64,000 bases of DNA from Photobacterium profundum SS9 (GTDB lineage: Bacteria > Pseudomonadota > Gammaproteobacteria > Enterobacterales > Vibrionaceae). The notes below the pieces were generated by a model. The model was not told where the DNA came from. It did no database searches and saw nothing but the letters and a program-made list of their open reading frames with translations. The stretch covers positions 322,331 through 386,330 of the forward strand of contig NC_006371.1 in the NCBI RefSeq assembly GCF_000196255.1, in the 5' to 3' direction. Shown piece after piece: positions 36,196 through 46,305 of the stretch. The position numbers and the translations under genes were made by a program. How positions within the stretch are numbered: position 1 is the stretch's first letter; the number at the start of each line of letters is the position of its first letter.

Positions 36196-36564
36196 TTAGC
36201 CGCCTTTAGCGATCTTTATTAGTGTTTCGATAAAGGTTTTCACTGCTTTAGTATGTTCAAATTCGAATGCAAGACCATAGTGAACTTCAGTTCGACCAGT
36301 ATTCACTCTTGTTGGAAAACGTGTCATGTCGGCATTGTGATAATACGAATATTTAGCAGATACCCCATCTAAACCTGATAATTCATTAGCGAAAACTTCA
36401 AATGCAGGGCGAATAATAAGTTGTGGGTTGTGATTATCGGTACAAAGATAAAATGGCTCTTTTAAACTAGGTAACATGTATTCTGTTATCTTTTTAACCT
36501 TGAAGTTTGTGCGGCACTCCAACGTTTTTAACGCCTCTTCCATGTCGCTATGTGCGATAGCCAT
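36196..36564 (-). CDS. Hypothetical protein of 122 residues
   Basis: GAGGA lies 8 bases upstream of ATG 36564, supporting a real gene. The soluble product mixes alpha and beta elements, with CRTNFKVKKITEYML, EPFYLCTDNHNPQLIIRPAF and a C-terminal helix AVKTFIETLIKIAKGG. No signal peptide or membrane segment. I do not recognise the family. It is convergent with the small gene before it and lies next to an IS. Confidence 0.62.
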   Translation of the reverse strand: MAIAHSDMEEALKTLECRTNFKVKKITEYMLPSLKEPFYLCTDNHNPQLIIRPAFEVFANELSGLDGVSAKYSYYHNADMTRFPTRVNTGRTEVHYGLAFEFEHTKAVKTFIETLIKIAKGG

Positions 36565-36660
36565 ATTGTGTTCCTCGTGCTGAAATAGCGTTTAAATTAC
36601 ATATTTGGTATAAGGCTCTAGATTGCACGAATCTTGGTTTTAAAACCAGAGTCTTACCTT

Positions 36661-36668
36661 GAATAAAC
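36661..36668 (+). repeat. Target-site duplication of the ISBst12-like element, left copy
   Basis: GAATAAAC, repeated exactly at 38434-38441. Confidence 0.88.
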
Positions 36669-38433
36669 GTAACTTCTCAATAAGCCGAGGCAGGGTGGGC
36701 TTTCTGGAGCACCAGAGAGCCTAAAGATGGGATTACATTACTTTGAGAAATTCGGTCGTTGAGATATTTCCAGAAGGAAACCCCTAATTTTCGGCACGTT
36801 TTTTTCAGGCTGGAAAAGGTATCTCGGCATTGTCGGCCAAGATCACTACGAGTACCTCCACTGACTTTGCGCCGCTTGACCTGCTCCCTTAGATCATTTT
36901 CGCTTCCATTTGTATGGATTGGAATTTCTGGTCGTTCCAATACCAGCAATAAGCTTGATTTTAATTTGTTTAACCGCTTTAGTTGCTGATTAAGGAGCTC
37001 ATAGCGGGTTTTCTGAGTAAATAGCCGATCGAACTCCTTCGACAGGGCTGATTTCTTCGTGTCGCAAGGCTGTTTTTTGTATTCTTTCAGCTCCTTGTAG
37101 AACGACCAAATCTCATCACGTACTTGTGCGATGTCTTCTCGATGTCCCTCATTCAACGGAATAAGCTTGTGGACCAACCGCTCCGCATGTACCCAGCACA
37201 AACCATGTTGTAGAACCTTAAACTGTCCAGCACCATCACTGATCACAGCGAGTTTACCCAAAGCTTCATTCTCTGACGCGCAACCCAATAGGGCACCTTC
37301 AGTCGCTATTTGAATATGCCTTTTTACGACAATACCCAGCTGAACTAGATGAGCAGACCATTCCTCCTCACATCCAAAGTTGGTCACTGGTGTGTTTGCT
37401 AACAATGCTAACTGGGGAGCAGGGAGTTTATTTGTCGCCATATAGTTTAGTGCGCAGGTGTTCACCTGATAACCCTTGTTTCCAGCCCGAAGGAGTGACA
37501 GGAAGTTGATCCGATTTTTTCGGTCTGAACTTTGAAACCAAGCAAACCACTCATTGCCTATGTGGGTGACAAAACCGTTCTTGCCCTGATGCCTAGCTCC
37601 GGTGTCATCTGTTGTGATATAGCCAGTGCTTTGCAGGCCTGCAGCCAGAAGTTCGGCTTTTTCTTCATGCAAATCATCATGATTTTCGGTCAATAAGCGA
37701 TTTAATTGGCCACTGGAAATATCGATACCCCATTCTCTAAGTTGTTCCAACAACAGAGGCTGAGTGACCTGACATTGATGATACTGATAGAGGATGTAGC
37801 TTCTTAGTCGAGTGCCAAAGTGTTGGCCTGCTAGTCCATTAGGCAAGGTAGCGGTAACCGTCGAACCATCAGGTAATAGATAGCAAGCTAAGCGATAACG
37901 TACATTGCACGACTGTATCTCTAGCTCTTGGACGACAAAATCTCGGTAGCCCTTGAATCGTGCCCCGATAGGTAAAGGTTGTTCTGGCTGGACAATGTTA
38001 TCCTGATGAATGGTCAGCGTTTGATTTTTGCTACGCTTGGTAGAGCCGGACCGTTTGTTATCAGTCGAGCCTTGGTCTGACTTTTCATCGGTATTTGTGT
38101 CGAGTTTACTCGGCTTGAACTTGGGCCGTTTTTTCTGCCCTTTTAGTAAGTTGATCTCGTCTTTAAGGAGGGTGATTTCTTCTTGTTGGCGCTCAACCGT
38201 ATCGGAAAGCTGCTCAATGATCCCAATTAAGCCTTTTACCAAAGGGGTTTGCTCTGACTCTGGAATGTCTGGGAGATTAATTTTCATTGAGACAAAAGGC
38301 TCTACGTGGTTAGAGGCTACTATTTTGAAGGTTTGAAAGGATCAATCAAGCCGATCTTAGAGATCCTAACATTAATTTTAAAAACACTATCAGGATCACT
38401 CTTCGCTTATGCCCCGACTTATTGAGAAGTTAC
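36669..38433 (-). mobile_element. Complete ISBst12-like (IS66-related) insertion sequence
   Basis: A 1765-bp element with terminal inverted repeats starting GTAACTTCTCAATAAG at both ends, flanked by a perfect 8-bp duplication GAATAAAC. It carries a single transposase gene and no tnpA or tnpB, the layout of the ISBst12 group of IS66. The transposase stop codon lies inside the left repeat. A 44-base copy of its right end is at 17825-17868. Confidence 0.9.
36677..38287 (-). CDS. IS66-family (ISBst12-like) transposase
   Basis: A 536-residue protein. N-terminal coiled coil (IEQLSDTVERQQEEITLLKD), basic linker, then the DDE core: D in GYITTDDTGARHQGKNG near residue 227, D in KLAVISDGAGQFKVLQHGLC near residue 360 with the following CWVHAERLVHK, and E in HTNGSENDLREQVKRRKVSG near residue 476. 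Intact and full length. Lacks the IS66 zinc-ribbon cysteine pairs of the TnpC at 11788. Confidence 0.92.
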   Translation of the reverse strand: MKINLPDIPESEQTPLVKGLIGIIEQLSDTVERQQEEITLLKDEINLLKGQKKRPKFKPSKLDTNTDEKSDQGSTDNKRSGSTKRSKNQTLTIHQDNIVQPEQPLPIGARFKGYRDFVVQELEIQSCNVRYRLACYLLPDGSTVTATLPNGLAGQHFGTRLRSYILYQYHQCQVTQPLLLEQLREWGIDISSGQLNRLLTENHDDLHEEKAELLAAGLQSTGYITTDDTGARHQGKNGFVTHIGNEWFAWFQSSDRKNRINFLSLLRAGNKGYQVNTCALNYMATNKLPAPQLALLANTPVTNFGCEEEWSAHLVQLGIVVKRHIQIATEGALLGCASENEALGKLAVISDGAGQFKVLQHGLCWVHAERLVHKLIPLNEGHREDIAQVRDEIWSFYKELKEYKKQPCDTKKSALSKEFDRLFTQKTRYELLNQQLKRLNKLKSSLLLVLERPEIPIHTNGSENDLREQVKRRKVSGGTRSDLGRQCRDTFSSLKKTCRKLGVSFWKYLNDRISQSNVIPSLGSLVLQKAHPASAY

Positions 38434-38441
38434 GAATAAAC
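38434..38441 (+). repeat. Target-site duplication, right copy
   Basis: GAATAAAC, identical to 36661-36668. Confidence 0.88.
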
Positions 38442-38632
38442 CCTTTAATTCCTCATTAATTTTTAACTTAACCCCACGTAACTTCAAGATGCAGGCTTTA
38501 TACCTGTCTAGACAAGTATCTGACCATTTACTTATCCAGAATGGTGTTAGAGATTAATCGAATCCAATTCTGGTCATGTTTCAACATTTCAGTGTATGGT
38601 TAGGTATCTGCAAATAAAATGAAAATGGACGA

Positions 38633-39298
38633 ATGACAACTCTTAATTGCGTGGAAGTAGAACCACAAGTAACAGCGACCGCTGCTGTTATCTGGCTTCA
38701 TGGCTTAGGATCAAATGGTCATGATTTTGAATCAATTTTACCTGAATTACAACTTCCACAAGATGCACCTGTGCGGTTTATTTTCCCACACTCGCCGTCT
38801 ATTGCCGTTACGATCAACGGTGGTATGGTGATGCCTGCTTGGTATGATATTTTAGAAATGGGTGCTGGGCGTAAGCTAAATGTTCAACAGTTGTTAGATT
38901 CAGCTAATCAAGTGGTCGAGTTAATTGAGCGCGAACGTGCTCGTGGTATTGCCAGCGATCGTATTATTATTGCAGGCTTCTCTCAAGGTGGTGCAGTTGC
39001 TTACCAAGCGGCATTGAGTTATCCAGACAAGTTGGCAGGCTTATTAGCATTATCAACGTATTTCCCAACCTCAGACTCCATCGAATTTAGTGATGCTAAT
39101 CGCGAGTTACCGATTGAGGTTATGCACGGTAGCCATGATCCAGTGGTATTACCGTCAATGGGTAAAGATGCTTTAGCTGCACTGAACTCGGCGAATTTTA
39201 ATCCCAACTGGCGCACTTATCCAATGGAGCACAATGTGTGCTTAGAGCAGATTCAAGATATAGCGACCTGGTTTAAACGCACGTTGAATCTGGGATGA
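38633..39298 (+). CDS. Carboxylesterase / acyl-protein thioesterase-like hydrolase
   Basis: A 221-residue alpha/beta hydrolase of the phospholipase/carboxylesterase family. Oxyanion region VIWLHGLGSNGHDFE, nucleophile serine in IIIAGFSQGGAVAYQ near residue 119, aspartate in VMHGSHDPVVLPSMG near residue 168 and histidine in YPMEHNVCLEQ near residue 201. Cytoplasmic, no signal peptide. Hydrolyses short-chain esters or lysophospholipids; exact substrate unknown. Confidence 0.92.
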   Translation: MTTLNCVEVEPQVTATAAVIWLHGLGSNGHDFESILPELQLPQDAPVRFIFPHSPSIAVTINGGMVMPAWYDILEMGAGRKLNVQQLLDSANQVVELIERERARGIASDRIIIAGFSQGGAVAYQAALSYPDKLAGLLALSTYFPTSDSIEFSDANRELPIEVMHGSHDPVVLPSMGKDALAALNSANFNPNWRTYPMEHNVCLEQIQDIATWFKRTLNLG

Positions 39299-39307
39299 AT
39301 AGATAGA

Positions 39308-39333
39308 GAAGGAGCATAATGCTCCTTCTTTTT
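39308..39333. terminator. Terminator between convergent esterase and serine dehydratase genes
   Basis: GAAGGAGCAT / ATGCTCCTTC near-continuous palindrome followed by TTTTTG on the forward strand. Confidence 0.85.
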
Positions 39334-39352
39334 GTTCACGCTTACTTTTTGC

Positions 39353-40723
39353 TTATTCACAAGGCGGAGCAAGGTGGATAACAGCTAGCCCACCCAGTGA
39401 TGTTTCACGGTATTTTCTGTTCATGTCTTTACCTGTTTGATACATAGTATCGATCACTTTATCGAGAGAAATACGTGATTTACTGTTTCGCTTTAATGCC
39501 ATACGTGAGGCATTAATAGCCTTCATTGCACCCATCGCATTACGTTCGATACAGGGGATTTGTACAAGTCCACCAATGGGATCGCACGTCATACCTAAAG
39601 AGTGTTCCATGGCAATTTCAGCGGCCATGCAAATTTGTTCATTACTTCCGCCCCGTATTGCCGTTAGACCCGCTGCGGCCATTGACGACGACACGCCAAC
39701 TTCACCTTGGCAGCCCACTTCTGCACCTGAAATAGAGGCATTCATTTTATATAACATGCCAATGGCTGCAGATACTGCTAAGAAATCTTTTATTTGCTCT
39801 GTTTCTAAGGTGTTAATGAATTTGTTGTAGTACATCAATACGGCAGGAATAACACCAGCTGCACCGTTAGTTGGCGAAGTAACAACTTGCCCGCCTGCGG
39901 CATTCTCTTCACTTACCGAAAATGCGAATAAGTTAACCCAATCTAAAATCGTCATAGGATCGTTATCAATATGCTGATTAGATTCTAATTGCTTTAAAAG
40001 AGCGGGTGCCCGGCGAGTTACATGTAATCCGCCTTCTAAGATTCCTTCCTTATGGAAGCCTCTTTCCATACAGTCAGACATGATATGCCAAATTTTATTG
40101 GCTCTTTCGTCAAATTCGTCTTGGCTTCTAAAGGTTAATTCGTTGTCTTGCACTAAGCGACCAATACTTAATCCATCACGTTCAGCCATAAGTAGAATAT
40201 CGTCAGCAGATTTGAAAGGGTAAGCAACGGTTGTTTCTACATCGGTCCCTTTATTTTGCATTTCTGCAGCTGTTGCAATGAATCCACCGCCTATCGAATA
40301 ATAAGTTTCGCTATCTAACTCATTACCTTCTTTATCGATTGCAGTGATCATCATGCCATTTTCGTGCAAAGGAAGATTGGTGGTATGAAATACAATATCT
40401 TCCTCAACAGTGAATGGGATTGTTTTCTGGCTGGCTAAAGGTAACGTATTATTTTTATGCGCGTTAAGCATTGTTAGGTTGGCAACTTCAATATCGATAG
40501 TATCGGGTTTATTACCCATTAGACCAAGAAACACGGCGCGATCGGTATGGTGTCCTTTTCCTGTTAACGATAAAGAACCGTATAAATCAACCCGTACAGT
40601 ATGAACAGTTTCTAGCTTAGGCAGAATTTTTTGGCAGAACTCAAATCCCGCGATCATAGGACCATTAGTGTGGGAGCTGGATGGACCAACACCAATTTTA
40701 TAAATATCAAAAACAGACAACAT
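39353..40723 (-). CDS. sdaA: L-serine dehydratase (iron-sulfur, single chain)
   Basis: A 456-residue L-serine ammonia-lyase that converts serine to pyruvate and ammonia. The N-terminal domain starts [20 protein letters not shown]. The 4Fe-4S cysteines are in [20 protein letters not shown] and in the GCQGEVG region, and the protein ends in a C-terminal cysteine region (LAPPCE) as in the E. coli enzymes, where the tail enters the active site. SdaA and SdaB cannot be told apart here. No neighbouring serine transporter is visible. Confidence 0.93.
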   Translation of the reverse strand: MLSVFDIYKIGVGPSSSHTNGPMIAGFEFCQKILPKLETVHTVRVDLYGSLSLTGKGHHTDRAVFLGLMGNKPDTIDIEVANLTMLNAHKNNTLPLASQKTIPFTVEEDIVFHTTNLPLHENGMMITAIDKEGNELDSETYYSIGGGFIATAAEMQNKGTDVETTVAYPFKSADDILLMAERDGLSIGRLVQDNELTFRSQDEFDERANKIWHIMSDCMERGFHKEGILEGGLHVTRRAPALLKQLESNQHIDNDPMTILDWVNLFAFSVSEENAAGGQVVTSPTNGAAGVIPAVLMYYNKFINTLETEQIKDFLAVSAAIGMLYKMNASISGAEVGCQGEVGVSSSMAAAGLTAIRGGSNEQICMAAEIAMEHSLGMTCDPIGGLVQIPCIERNAMGAMKAINASRMALKRNSKSRISLDKVIDTMYQTGKDMNRKYRETSLGGLAVIHLAPPCE

Positions 40724-41148
40724 AATGGTTTTCCCTATTTTTATGTCGATATGGAGCTAGTGACACAGCTATATTCATGTACCAATAATACTAAGTATGT
40801 GCGTAATATTTTTATTATGCTTATTATCATAACGAAGCAAACAGAGAGGGGTAAGTACAGAGTTATGTTAATGTGATGTTGTAGTATGTTATTTTTAGTG
40901 TTCCCTAGCAGACATTAGATTATTACGTTGATGCGCGAGTATTTTAGATAATTATTGGGGCTTTCTGTCAATCTAAGGCGTAATACCAATGTGCATTCTG
41001 TTGCATATTTTTCTATTTTCTGCTCATGAGAAATAAAGCTTCTTATCATTTATCTTGAGAATATTCTCATTTTTGAGTTAAGGTTTTCTGTAAACTGCCG
41101 CTAAGTTTAAGTATTAAAGTTAACCACACAAGTTATGAAAGGTATTTA
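40724..41148. other. Intergenic region, no gene supported
   Basis: AT-rich and free of convincing genes. A 14-bp perfect palindrome TGAGAATATTCTCA lies at 41056-41069, about 80 bases before the small membrane protein gene; it could be an operator. The left part holds the serine dehydratase promoter. Confidence 0.5.
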
Positions 41149-41358
41149 ATGGACAGATATTACGCCCGATTTTCATCTAACCACCCTTGGCTACACCTGT
41201 CATTTTTAGCGATCGTAGCGGCTATTTTTAGCATCAGTTGTTATCAGTTATTGGTTAATGAAGAATTAATATTTGCCATCGGCTTAGTGGTACCTGTCGT
41301 GATTATTCCGTTTTTTGCAATGGCTGCAAATTATAAACGAAAATATATGCACGATTGA
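41149..41358 (+). CDS. Small two-helix membrane protein
   Basis: A 69-residue protein with two membrane helices (about residues 14-33, LHLSFLAIVAAIFSISCYQL, and 41-60, IGLVVPVVIIPFFAMAANYK) joined by a short acidic loop (NEE), with a basic C-terminus. AAGG precedes the start. No family recognised. Confidence 0.6.
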   Translation: MDRYYARFSSNHPWLHLSFLAIVAAIFSISCYQLLVNEELIFAIGLVVPVVIIPFFAMAANYKRKYMHD

Positions 41359-41408
41359 ATGGAAGGTTTACCACTATAGCTATGCGGTCTTTTGATATGA
41401 TTAGGTGT

Positions 41409-41471
41409 TTACTTTAGCTCTTTGAGGGCGTCATCTAATAAGCCTCCGGCTTTGCCGGAGGTCATTTAACT
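41409..41471 (+). repeat. Solo IS200/IS605-type right end
   Basis: Matches 10031-10093 at 61 of 63 positions, including the hairpin GCCTCCGGC-TTT-GCCGGAGGT. No transposase sequence adjoins it. It ends 7 bases before the GH31 stop on the reverse strand and could act as that gene's terminator. Confidence 0.82.
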
Positions 41472-41478
41472 AAAGGAA

Positions 41479-44448
41479 CTAGATTTTGGTTACTGTATAG
41501 GAGTTGCTATTGTCAAACAACGTAATGCGATATGTACCTTCCCCCTCTCGGATATCTATGTCAGCCCCGTTAAGTTCAAAACTACCGTCTGAGCCGTTAT
41601 CTCCAAAGTTTTTTCTCCAGTCACCGAAAACATCGAACTTGAACTGTTCGTTACTGCTAGCACCAAAGCTAACTTCAACTTGCCAAGTATAGTCTGCGAT
41701 TAGAGTCATCTCTGTACTAGTCCAGTTATTATTGGTACCACGGACAGCAAGGCTGGGTTGGTTCGATGCAAAACCGCAGTTGTACTGACACTGCGTAGTT
41801 GTGATCTCGATGGTCTTGATATTCTCCACCGATTCGACTCCTGTTCGTATCGAAATGACGCTACCTTCTTTAATCCAGCCTTTTGCTCCATCGGCTTCCA
41901 ATGCGATACGATTCGCCAAGCTAGTGAGTGGTGAGCCATTTAGGGTGACGGTAGCGCTGTCGTCAGAATTGATCAGATAACGTACTTCGTTGTTACGGCT
42001 ACTGAGTGCTCCGGCAAAGTTGCCATGCGCGGCGTCGATGGTAATTTGGACCCCGTTGCTGATCGGCGTTTGGTTGATCAAGGTTTCGCGTACCAGGTAA
42101 TGCGGTACGCTGTTGGTGTCGTAAGAGTCAACTGTAGTACCGTCATCTTCATATAAGGTGAAGCTGCTGGCTTTGTCTGACGGGAAGACTTTAACGATCA
42201 ACTCATCATGACGGGAACCGTCTTTGCGGTGACCAAATACATCCTTTGTTTGTGCGTCGACATACATCATTGGAATGATGGCTCCAGCACGAACATAAGT
42301 CGGTACGCGATTGCGGTTTTCTGAAGGGATCCACAGGTTCACATTTGGCAAGGTTATGCCATTTACGGTATCGTATTTCTCTAGGGTGTGGTAGTTGTAC
42401 CAAGACCCAGTAGGCAGATAGACGTCGCGGGTTGCTTTAAACTGGGTGGTCAGGCTAGCGACTAGGATATCTTTCCCTATCATCTTTTGGTCTGCTTTAC
42501 CGCTCAGCGTTTGATCATCCTGATAATAAAAAGGCATTGGCGCGATTACTGGCTCTCCATATTTGTAGGCTCGATGGGCCAGAGAATAGTAGTAAGGGAT
42601 CAGCTCGTAACGCTGGCGTAAATTGCTCAGGTTACCCACGATATTACCTATCAGCGCCGGAGATGTTTCAGTTATAATGCAGTCGTTCCCTGTAGCTCCG
42701 GGCATTCCGCAGTTATTACCGTGAGGTCGCAACGGAATATCTAGCCAAGCCGCATTGGCAAACCAGAGACTGTACATTTCATTTTCGCTATAGCCAGTTC
42801 CTGGCTCAATAGCTGTGTCTTTATTACCTTTATCGTCGAATTTTCGCCAAAACCCACCAATATCTGAGCTGTAGTAGTCAATGCCAGCAAAGGACATTTG
42901 CATAGCTGCATTATAGTGCATGTTCATGTGATCGAGACGACCACCGATATCACCAGACCATAAACTAACGCCATAGCGTTGAGAGCCCACCGTACCTGCA
43001 CGAGCAATGGAGTAAGGTCGCTGTGGGTTTTCGGCATGGTTACGCACGTAGCCGTCATAGATCGACTTGCTCCACAACAGGTTGTGGACATTATTGTAGT
43101 CGGCGTGGTTGCCGTTGGCATAACAGGAGTCTGGGCGGAAATCTTCTGGTTCACCTAAGTCGGTCCAGTGGCCAAAAACACCCAAATCGATGATGTTAGG
43201 TTTGCGCACATTGTCGTGCCACCAAGCGGCTGCCGCATTGTTTGACCAGTCGATCATGCCGCTGATGCCAAACCAATTATTAAATTCGGTAGCATCGCTA
43301 GTGCCGCAGTTTTTGGCAAAACCGTCGTGAGCGGCCATACCATCGTAGTTGGTGCCACCATAGTTACCTTGTTTGGAGACGTATGATTCTTCGATGGTGA
43401 TTAGCCCGATGTCGTCTTTTTTCAAACTGGCTACTTTACTCGCAGGATCGGGAAAAGCTTGCTCATCAAAAGACAAGTCGCCCATAGGGTTAGCATCACT
43501 GTTATTTTGCCAAGCGTGTTTGAAACCAAACCAAGCAACATCCAAAAGGGCTCCGTCGAGTGGGAAATTTTTTTGACGTAACGTTTTGATGGTATCGTCC
43601 AGCTCAGCCCAATTGTCGTAGGAAAATTCGGATACCCACATCCCTAATGCCTTTTTTGGCAATACTGGTGGACGGCCTACCAGTTCCATGAAATCGCTGC
43701 GCAAATCGGGAAGATCCGCTCCGCTCATATAGTAGAGGTTGGTTTCAGCTGCATTTTTGTTGCGGATTTCCCACCATTCTCGGGAAAGGTTGAAATCATT
43801 TTTGAATTTGGAATCAAGAAACAAAGCATAGTTGATGTTGGTGCCAACGGCATACAACACAGGGAACTGCAAGCGTGGTGTTGTGGCACCTGCATAGGCT
43901 CCGTCGCTGTACGTCACGCTGCTAAAGGTGTTGCCTCGGTCATCCGGTGTACTGAACCCTCCGGCTTCTAACCATTCACCGTTGACCTGACCACCGTTAT
44001 TCAGATCAATAGAGGCAAAGGTTTGACCCAAACCGTATACTGAATGCATACCGAGATTGTGAACGGAAGCGCCATTCCAAGTGTTATCATAGATTGCGGG
44101 ACAAATGGTGGCACTCTGCTTATTGTTTTGATTTAGTTCGTTAATGGAGATGCAACCGTTGTTGCTGTCTACACTAACGCTCAGCTCTTTAGTGTTAAAG
44201 CCATTATCGTTGGGGTTATAGAACTTTGGTCCTGAGTAATCTTTCTTAAACACCATGGCAGTATTTTTTATTGTCGATTCACCGATAGTATTGCTGTGAT
44301 GGCGAAAAGAAATGTGTATCAGGTCGTCGTCAAGTATTTCAATGACAGTACTGGCTAAACCATAATTAACAACATACGGTTCAGGAATCGAAGCAAAAGA
44401 TAAACTAGGTGTTAGCAGGCAACAAACTGCTAATAATTTTTTTTTCAT
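41479..44448 (-). CDS. Secreted GH31 alpha-glucosidase-like enzyme with C-terminal carbohydrate-binding region
   Basis: A 989-residue protein with signal peptide (MKKKLLAVCCLLTPSLSFAS). Domain order: N-terminal beta-sandwich, GH31 barrel with the nucleophile aspartate in GHWTDLGEPEDFRP near residue 429 and acid/base aspartate in LWSGDIGGRLDHMN near residue 499, the C-terminal sheet with a DUF5110-like part (SFTLYEDDGTTVDSYD), and a final module of about 85 residues (LAVRGTNNNWTSTEMTLIAD) that looks starch-binding. It probably acts on alpha-glucans outside the cytoplasm. Base composition appears richer in GC than its neighbours, hinting at transfer. Confidence 0.88.
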   Translation of the reverse strand: MKKKLLAVCCLLTPSLSFASIPEPYVVNYGLASTVIEILDDDLIHISFRHHSNTIGESTIKNTAMVFKKDYSGPKFYNPNDNGFNTKELSVSVDSNNGCISINELNQNNKQSATICPAIYDNTWNGASVHNLGMHSVYGLGQTFASIDLNNGGQVNGEWLEAGGFSTPDDRGNTFSSVTYSDGAYAGATTPRLQFPVLYAVGTNINYALFLDSKFKNDFNLSREWWEIRNKNAAETNLYYMSGADLPDLRSDFMELVGRPPVLPKKALGMWVSEFSYDNWAELDDTIKTLRQKNFPLDGALLDVAWFGFKHAWQNNSDANPMGDLSFDEQAFPDPASKVASLKKDDIGLITIEESYVSKQGNYGGTNYDGMAAHDGFAKNCGTSDATEFNNWFGISGMIDWSNNAAAAWWHDNVRKPNIIDLGVFGHWTDLGEPEDFRPDSCYANGNHADYNNVHNLLWSKSIYDGYVRNHAENPQRPYSIARAGTVGSQRYGVSLWSGDIGGRLDHMNMHYNAAMQMSFAGIDYYSSDIGGFWRKFDDKGNKDTAIEPGTGYSENEMYSLWFANAAWLDIPLRPHGNNCGMPGATGNDCIITETSPALIGNIVGNLSNLRQRYELIPYYYSLAHRAYKYGEPVIAPMPFYYQDDQTLSGKADQKMIGKDILVASLTTQFKATRDVYLPTGSWYNYHTLEKYDTVNGITLPNVNLWIPSENRNRVPTYVRAGAIIPMMYVDAQTKDVFGHRKDGSRHDELIVKVFPSDKASSFTLYEDDGTTVDSYDTNSVPHYLVRETLINQTPISNGVQITIDAAHGNFAGALSSRNNEVRYLINSDDSATVTLNGSPLTSLANRIALEADGAKGWIKEGSVISIRTGVESVENIKTIEITTTQCQYNCGFASNQPSLAVRGTNNNWTSTEMTLIADYTWQVEVSFGASSNEQFKFDVFGDWRKNFGDNGSDGSFELNGADIDIREGEGTYRITLFDNSNSYTVTKI

Positions 44449-44773
44449 ATTAAATTAATCCATAGAGTTAACTAATGTGCACATGTGTATGCATATGTAT
44501 GTTCTATGTATTAGCATTAATAAAGCTCCTCCTTGGCTCTACGCCCCCTTGGAATATTTTAATATTTGTGAAACGCGATCCCTTTTGTAGGGCTTTGTTG
44601 CCTATTAAAGCTTTGTGGTCTTTTTATACGGCTAGGCGATCCGATAGCGATTGGGTATCACCAGGTAAGTAAAACGGCTAAAATAGAACCACCGAACAAC
44701 ATTGCCTTTGACTGATTTTCAATGTCTCTCTTGTGTAATAGATTGTTTTTTTTCATGGCTCCCGCGACTGAAC
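44449..44773. other. Intergenic region with an IS-end fragment
   Basis: No gene supported. GGGCTTTGTTGC at 44590-44601 matches the end of the IS5-type remnant at 50055-50066 (inverted) and nearly that at 54336-54347. An alternating purine-pyrimidine tract (TGTGCACATGTGTATGCATA) at about 44475-44495 is just upstream of the GH31 start. Confidence 0.5.
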
Positions 44774-46147
44774 TTAGCGTTGCTTTACTAGGGCAATTTG
44801 TTCTTTAATGATTATCAAGCCTGTTTTGAGTTGGCTACGACTAGCCGGGCCTGTGAGTGATATACGTATTGCTGCTGGTACTGGGTAACGACCCACTGCA
44901 AACATTTCTGCTTCGCGAACATGAATCCCTTTATTACGTAGTAGTTTACTAAAGCTATAGCCAGTTAATGGCTCTGGTAAGGGTATCCAACAGTTAAATC
45001 CGGGAATAACCGCATTATTCTGTGGTGGAAAATACTGATTAAATAGCCGATGCCGTGCGCTAAGCTCCAGCGCGATTTCTTTATCAACGGCTTCCATGGC
45101 CCCATTGGTTAGCCAGCGACAAACGAGGTCGATCATCAATGGGCTGATGTGCATGCAATTGGCGCGCAATGTTCGTTGCAAGGTATCTTTTAGTGTTAGC
45201 GGCATGATGAGATAACCGACCCGTAACCCTCCGGCAAAATATTTAGAGAAACTACCAACATAAATAGTGATGTCGGGGGCTATTGCAACCAAAGGCGTTT
45301 TACGGTGACTAGGTGGGCAATACAGCACATCATCTTCAATAATTAAGACGTTATACCGACGGCAAATCTCGATAATTTTTAGACGACGACTATCATTTAT
45401 TTGTGTACCTGTTGGGTTTTGAATTGCTGGGGTTAAATAGAGTAACCGTGGTTTGTGACGTTTGCAGTGCAGTTCTAAATCTTCAGGAATAATACCATCA
45501 TCATCCAGCTGCACAGGCACTAATTTACGTTCTGCCTGCTGACAGGCATTGATGAATTCTGCGTAACATAATCCTTCAACCAGAATGGTTTCTTTAGGGC
45601 GAGAAAGTGACTGTAAAATAATGGCTAAGCTATGCTGACCACCATATGTCCAAATTAGGCGGCGATTATCGATATCAACGTTAAGGCGATCGCTTAGCCA
45701 CTGTTGCAAGGTTTTATTATGCCCGTGTAATCCTTCGGCACTGTAATAATCGAGCACGGCTTTTTGCGCGGTGGGCTCGTGAGATAAGTCTTGCAGAATC
45801 GTCGACAGGTGCTGTTGTTGGCTAAGCAATAGTGGACGACAAATGGCGAGATCTATACCTTCTTGAGACGTCACAGGGTGATAAAAAGTTTGCTGTTCAG
45901 ATTGCCTATCTTTTACATATGTACCGCTACCCACCTTTGGCTCAATCAATCCTCTTAGTTCTAATTCCTGATAGGCGCGGGTAACCGTACCGACTGTTAC
46001 TCCAAGGCGATATGACAATATACGCTGTGGTGGCAATTTCATGTTTATTGCCAATTCATTGCTTTCAATGGCTTCAGTTAACGCATCGGCCAATGCCATA
46101 AATTTAGGGCCTGTACGATTTGAGATATCAGGAATGAACATTGTCAC
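44774..46147 (-). CDS. MocR-type GntR/aminotransferase regulator
   Basis: A 457-residue protein with an N-terminal GntR winged helix (KLPPQRILSYRLGVTVGTVT, then RAYQELELRGLIEPKVGSGT) and a fold-type I aminotransferase-like domain. The PLP lysine is probably in YVGSFSKYFAGGLRVGYLI near residue 294, and LLYLTPAIQNPTGTQI and IIEDDVLY carry other PLP contacts. Divergent from a LysE-family exporter 158 bases away, which is the likely target. Confidence 0.9.
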   Translation of the reverse strand: MTMFIPDISNRTGPKFMALADALTEAIESNELAINMKLPPQRILSYRLGVTVGTVTRAYQELELRGLIEPKVGSGTYVKDRQSEQQTFYHPVTSQEGIDLAICRPLLLSQQQHLSTILQDLSHEPTAQKAVLDYYSAEGLHGHNKTLQQWLSDRLNVDIDNRRLIWTYGGQHSLAIILQSLSRPKETILVEGLCYAEFINACQQAERKLVPVQLDDDGIIPEDLELHCKRHKPRLLYLTPAIQNPTGTQINDSRRLKIIEICRRYNVLIIEDDVLYCPPSHRKTPLVAIAPDITIYVGSFSKYFAGGLRVGYLIMPLTLKDTLQRTLRANCMHISPLMIDLVCRWLTNGAMEAVDKEIALELSARHRLFNQYFPPQNNAVIPGFNCWIPLPEPLTGYSFSKLLRNKGIHVREAEMFAVGRYPVPAAIRISLTGPASRSQLKTGLIIIKEQIALVKQR

Positions 46148-46305
46148 CTTCGGTAGGGGTACATTTAAATACTGAATATAGGATAGATAAGGCTTAATAA
46201 GAAAGAAATAGAAGAATTGTTATGGTGACGCATGAACAATAGGTGAATGGCACATTCTTTCGTTACGCTCGTTATATTAAATGGCTAAGCATGAAGGAAT
46301 GAAAT

